A stretch of DNA of 64,000 nucleotides from the NCBI GenBank assembly GCA_022826965.1, contig JAJDTU010000001.1, positions 124,001 to 188,000 of the forward strand, given 5' to 3'. The notes below the pieces were generated by a model. It saw nothing but the letters and a program-made list of their open reading frames with translations. It had not been told where the DNA came from and made no database searches. The DNA comes from Dehalococcoidia bacterium. Its GTDB lineage: Bacteria; Chloroflexota; Dehalococcoidia; Bin125. Position numbers and translations under genes: made by a program. Of the stretch, positions 62,255 through 64,000 are shown piece after piece (position 1 is the first letter of the stretch; each line of letters starts with the position of its first letter).

Positions 62255-63631
62255 GTGACTGCCTGGTCGGGCCGTCTTGATCTGAGCGAGTTCCGCGAGC
62301 GTCCGCGCGATCTGCTCGCGGTCGTGCTGGCGGCCGCCGTGGTCGGCTACATCTGCTGGGCGATCAGCCAGTCGCCGCAGCAGGCGTTGCAGTTCACCTT
62401 CAATGGACTCTCGGTCGGCGCGATCTATGCGCTGCTGGCGATCGGCTTCACGCTCGTCTACAGCACGGTCTGGTTCTTCGACCTCTACTACGGCGCCGCC
62501 GCGGCGATGGGCGCGTACGGCATCTTCTATCTGCGCTCGGGCGAGGCGCTGGGCGGTCAGTACCAGGTCAACGATCCGGCGGTCAACGTCGTCTTCGGGC
62601 TGGTCACGGCGGGCGTGGCGTTGTGGGCGCTGCGAGAGGTCTTCCACCGCCGCCTACGCGAGCGGTTCGGGAATCGCAGTGCGCTCGCCGTGGAGGCGCT
62701 GGTCGCGGGCGCGCTGGGCGCCTACATGGGTGTCGTCCTGACCTGGACGAACGATCTGCACGTCCTGTTCGCTCCGGCCATCGCTATGGCGACGGCGTTC
62801 GCGGTCGCCTGGCTCGTGAGGCGCGCCGCCGCGCGACTGCCGCAACGGATTGATCGGTCCGGGTTTCCCGTAATGGCCGCTATCGCCGGAGCGGCGATGG
62901 GAGTCGTGGTCGGCGTGGCGCTGGCCGATACGGGCGGTTCGAAGCTGTATCTGAGCTGGGTCGTGTCGTGTCTGTTGGCGGGGATGGTCGGGCTCGCGTT
63001 CTACCGCGGCCTGTACGTGCAGATCATCCAGCGCACGCGTTCGCGCCTAATCATGCTGGTCGCCTCGCTCGGTGTCCTGCTGGCCTTGACCGCGCTGACA
63101 GTCATCGTCTTCGAGAGCGCTCCACGTCCCTTGCCCGACGTATTCGGCAGCGTTCCCTGGGAGGTCGGCGGCGCGACGATCAAGGGCTTCAACGTCTTCG
63201 CCATCGGCGTCGCTTGCGCGGCGTTTGTCGGACTTCTGCTGTTGCTCAAGCGGACTGCGTTCGGCAAATCGGTGCGGGCGATCGGCGACGATGAAGAGGT
63301 CGCGAAGGTGGTCGGGATCAACACGACCGTGGTCATCGCGATCGTCTTCTTCCTCGGCGCCGTGTTCGCGGCGTTGGCCGGAGTGCTCAACGGCCACGAC
63401 ACGGCGATCCAGCCGCGCATGGGGTTGATCATGTTGCTCAAGGGCTGGATCGCGTCGGTGGTCGGCGGGATTGGCAACCTGTACGGCGCGATCGTCGGCG
63501 GCTTTGCGCTGGGCATGATCGAGCAGTTCGGGATCTGGAGCCTGGCCGGGGAATGGAAGGACGTGGTTTCGTTCGTGGTGCTGATTCTGTTCCTCTCGTT
63601 CTGGCCCAACGGCCTGTTGCCGAGGAGGTGA
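62255..63631 (+). CDS. LivH-type ABC transporter permease with large internal insertion
   Basis: 458 aa from a GTG, where LivH is usually about 290-310. FTFNGLSVGAIYALLAIGFTLVYS (about 48-70), FFDLYYGAAAAMGAYGI, and the C-terminal ALKRTAFGKSVRAIGDDEEVAKVVGINTT, GHDTAIQPRMGLIMLLKGWIASVVGGIGNLYGAIVGG and LILFLSFWPNGLLPRR are family landmarks. Residues about 95-230 are an extra segment with about four further hydrophobic stretches and an Arg-rich loop, not seen in ordinary LivH. The livM-type gene begins 4 bases after the stop with a perfect AGGAGGTGA ribosome site. Confidence 0.92.
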   Translation: MTAWSGRLDLSEFRERPRDLLAVVLAAAVVGYICWAISQSPQQALQFTFNGLSVGAIYALLAIGFTLVYSTVWFFDLYYGAAAAMGAYGIFYLRSGEALGGQYQVNDPAVNVVFGLVTAGVALWALREVFHRRLRERFGNRSALAVEALVAGALGAYMGVVLTWTNDLHVLFAPAIAMATAFAVAWLVRRAAARLPQRIDRSGFPVMAAIAGAAMGVVVGVALADTGGSKLYLSWVVSCLLAGMVGLAFYRGLYVQIIQRTRSRLIMLVASLGVLLALTALTVIVFESAPRPLPDVFGSVPWEVGGATIKGFNVFAIGVACAAFVGLLLLLKRTAFGKSVRAIGDDEEVAKVVGINTTVVIAIVFFLGAVFAALAGVLNGHDTAIQPRMGLIMLLKGWIASVVGGIGNLYGAIVGGFALGMIEQFGIWSLAGEWKDVVSFVVLILFLSFWPNGLLPRR

Positions 63632-63635
63632 TTCG

Positions 63636-64000
63636 GTGTCGGTGATTCCGCAGGCACTCCGCGAGCGGCCGCGCGCCGATATCGAGCGCGTCGCGACCGT
63701 GTTCGTGCTTGGCTGGGCAGTGGCGTTCATGCTCTGGCAGGGGACCGGATTCACGGTCACGCTGATGACGGTCTTCGCGATCTGGGCGATCCTGGCGGTC
63801 AGTCTGAACCTGGTGGTGGGATTTACCGGGCTGCTCTCGGTTGGACACATCGGATTCTTCGGGATCGGCGCCTACACGATGGCGATCCTCGCCTCGGACG
63901 CGTCCTACGATCAGCTCCGCACCGAGGCGATCCCAACCCCCGGCTGGCCGTTCTTTGCCGCGCTGCCGATCGCCGTGGCGCTGACCGCGCTGGTCGCGAT
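63636..64000 (+). CDS. LivM-type ABC transporter permease (cut by window edge)
   Basis: 121 complete codons from a GTG that has AGGAGGTGA at 63623-63631, the best ribosome site in the window. LNLVVGFTGLLSVGHIGFFGIGAYT (about 57-82) is the LivM signature, after a basic lead and two hydrophobic segments. It pairs with LivH as the second permease of a HAAT-family importer. The ATPase genes (livG/livF) would be expected downstream, outside the window. Confidence 0.92.
   Translation, partial: MSVIPQALRERPRADIERVATVFVLGWAVAFMLWQGTGFTVTLMTVFAIWAILAVSLNLVVGFTGLLSVGHIGFFGIGAYTMAILASDASYDQLRTEAIPTPGWPFFAALPIAVALTALVA

Overview
This is one continuous, GC-rich, gene-dense bacterial chromosome segment. 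It begins inside dapB (minus strand) and ends inside a livM-type permease gene (plus strand). The housekeeping genes (pnp, rpsO, dnaA, obg, nadD, gyrB, coaBC/coaX, murT/gatD, rib genes) show a free-living bacterium. High GC, many GTG/TTG starts, two-domain CaiB/BaiF CoA-transferases of about 780-790 aa, a DUF1800-DUF1501-NHL cluster and several flavin monooxygenase-type genes suggest a Chloroflexota-like organism (Dehalococcoidia/SAR202/Thermomicrobia style). That placement is an inference from gene content, not a phylogeny.

Layout. 0-9 kb: core genes, mostly minus strand (dapB, pnp, rpsO, an iron-sulfur thioredoxin-reductase-like protein, pepA, coaBC, coaX), with a small plus-strand PAP2/YbjQ pair. 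9-16 kb: a replication-origin-like neighbourhood, dnaA-obg-nadD facing gyrB, with a perfect DnaA box and an inverted repeat between dnaA and obg. 16-25 kb: plus-strand genes for trmO, a Nudix hydrolase, ychF, two XdhC-family proteins, tatA, a HAD hydrolase, a site-2 protease, murT-gatD, a copper-chaperone-like protein and an M23 peptidase. 25-29.4 kb: minus-strand CoA-transferase, enoyl-CoA hydratase and alpha/beta hydrolase.

29.4-31.6 kb holds the most striking locus: two tandem paralogous genes, each interrupted in frame by one TGA exactly where the second active-site cysteine of the AhpD/CMD peroxidase family should be (CxxU-x3-H). Homologous coding sequence continues for about 120 codons after each TGA, and a hairpin starts at the same distance after both. 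I read them as two selenoproteins of 352 and 364 aa. Conventional gene calling would cut each into two ORFs.

31.6-38 kb: a minus-strand unit of ECF sigma factor, membrane anti-sigma-like protein, ribD (with an extra GNAT-like domain), ribE, ribBA and ribH. 38-44.9 kb: an aldolase, a second two-domain CoA-transferase, tandem alpha/beta hydrolases, a GC-rich palindromic repeat, and an oxidoreductase/DHFR-like pair. 44.9-51.8 kb: an accessory region starting at tRNA-Lys, with a decayed tRNA copy, a HEPN-motif DUF4209-like gene, a DUF429 gene, a methyltransferase, a duplicated 3' end of a phosphotransferase gene and a palindromic repeat inside a small ORF. 52-60.8 kb: an NHL/DUF1501/DUF1800 unit, then a Baeyer-Villiger monooxygenase, an ERG4/ERG24-like sterol reductase and a group D flavin monooxygenase-like gene, a possible steroid/terpenoid-processing neighbourhood. 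60.8-64 kb: a branched-chain amino-acid-type ABC transporter (binding lipoprotein, LivH with a large insertion, LivM start).

Several enzymes have altered key residues: CoaC half of CoaBC (Asn to Asp, Cys to Ser), MurT without its Cys4 zinc ribbon, an alpha/beta hydrolase with Ala in the nucleophile elbow, and CoA-transferase fusions whose N-terminal halves lack the catalytic Asp. No CRISPR array, insertion sequence or complete prophage was seen.
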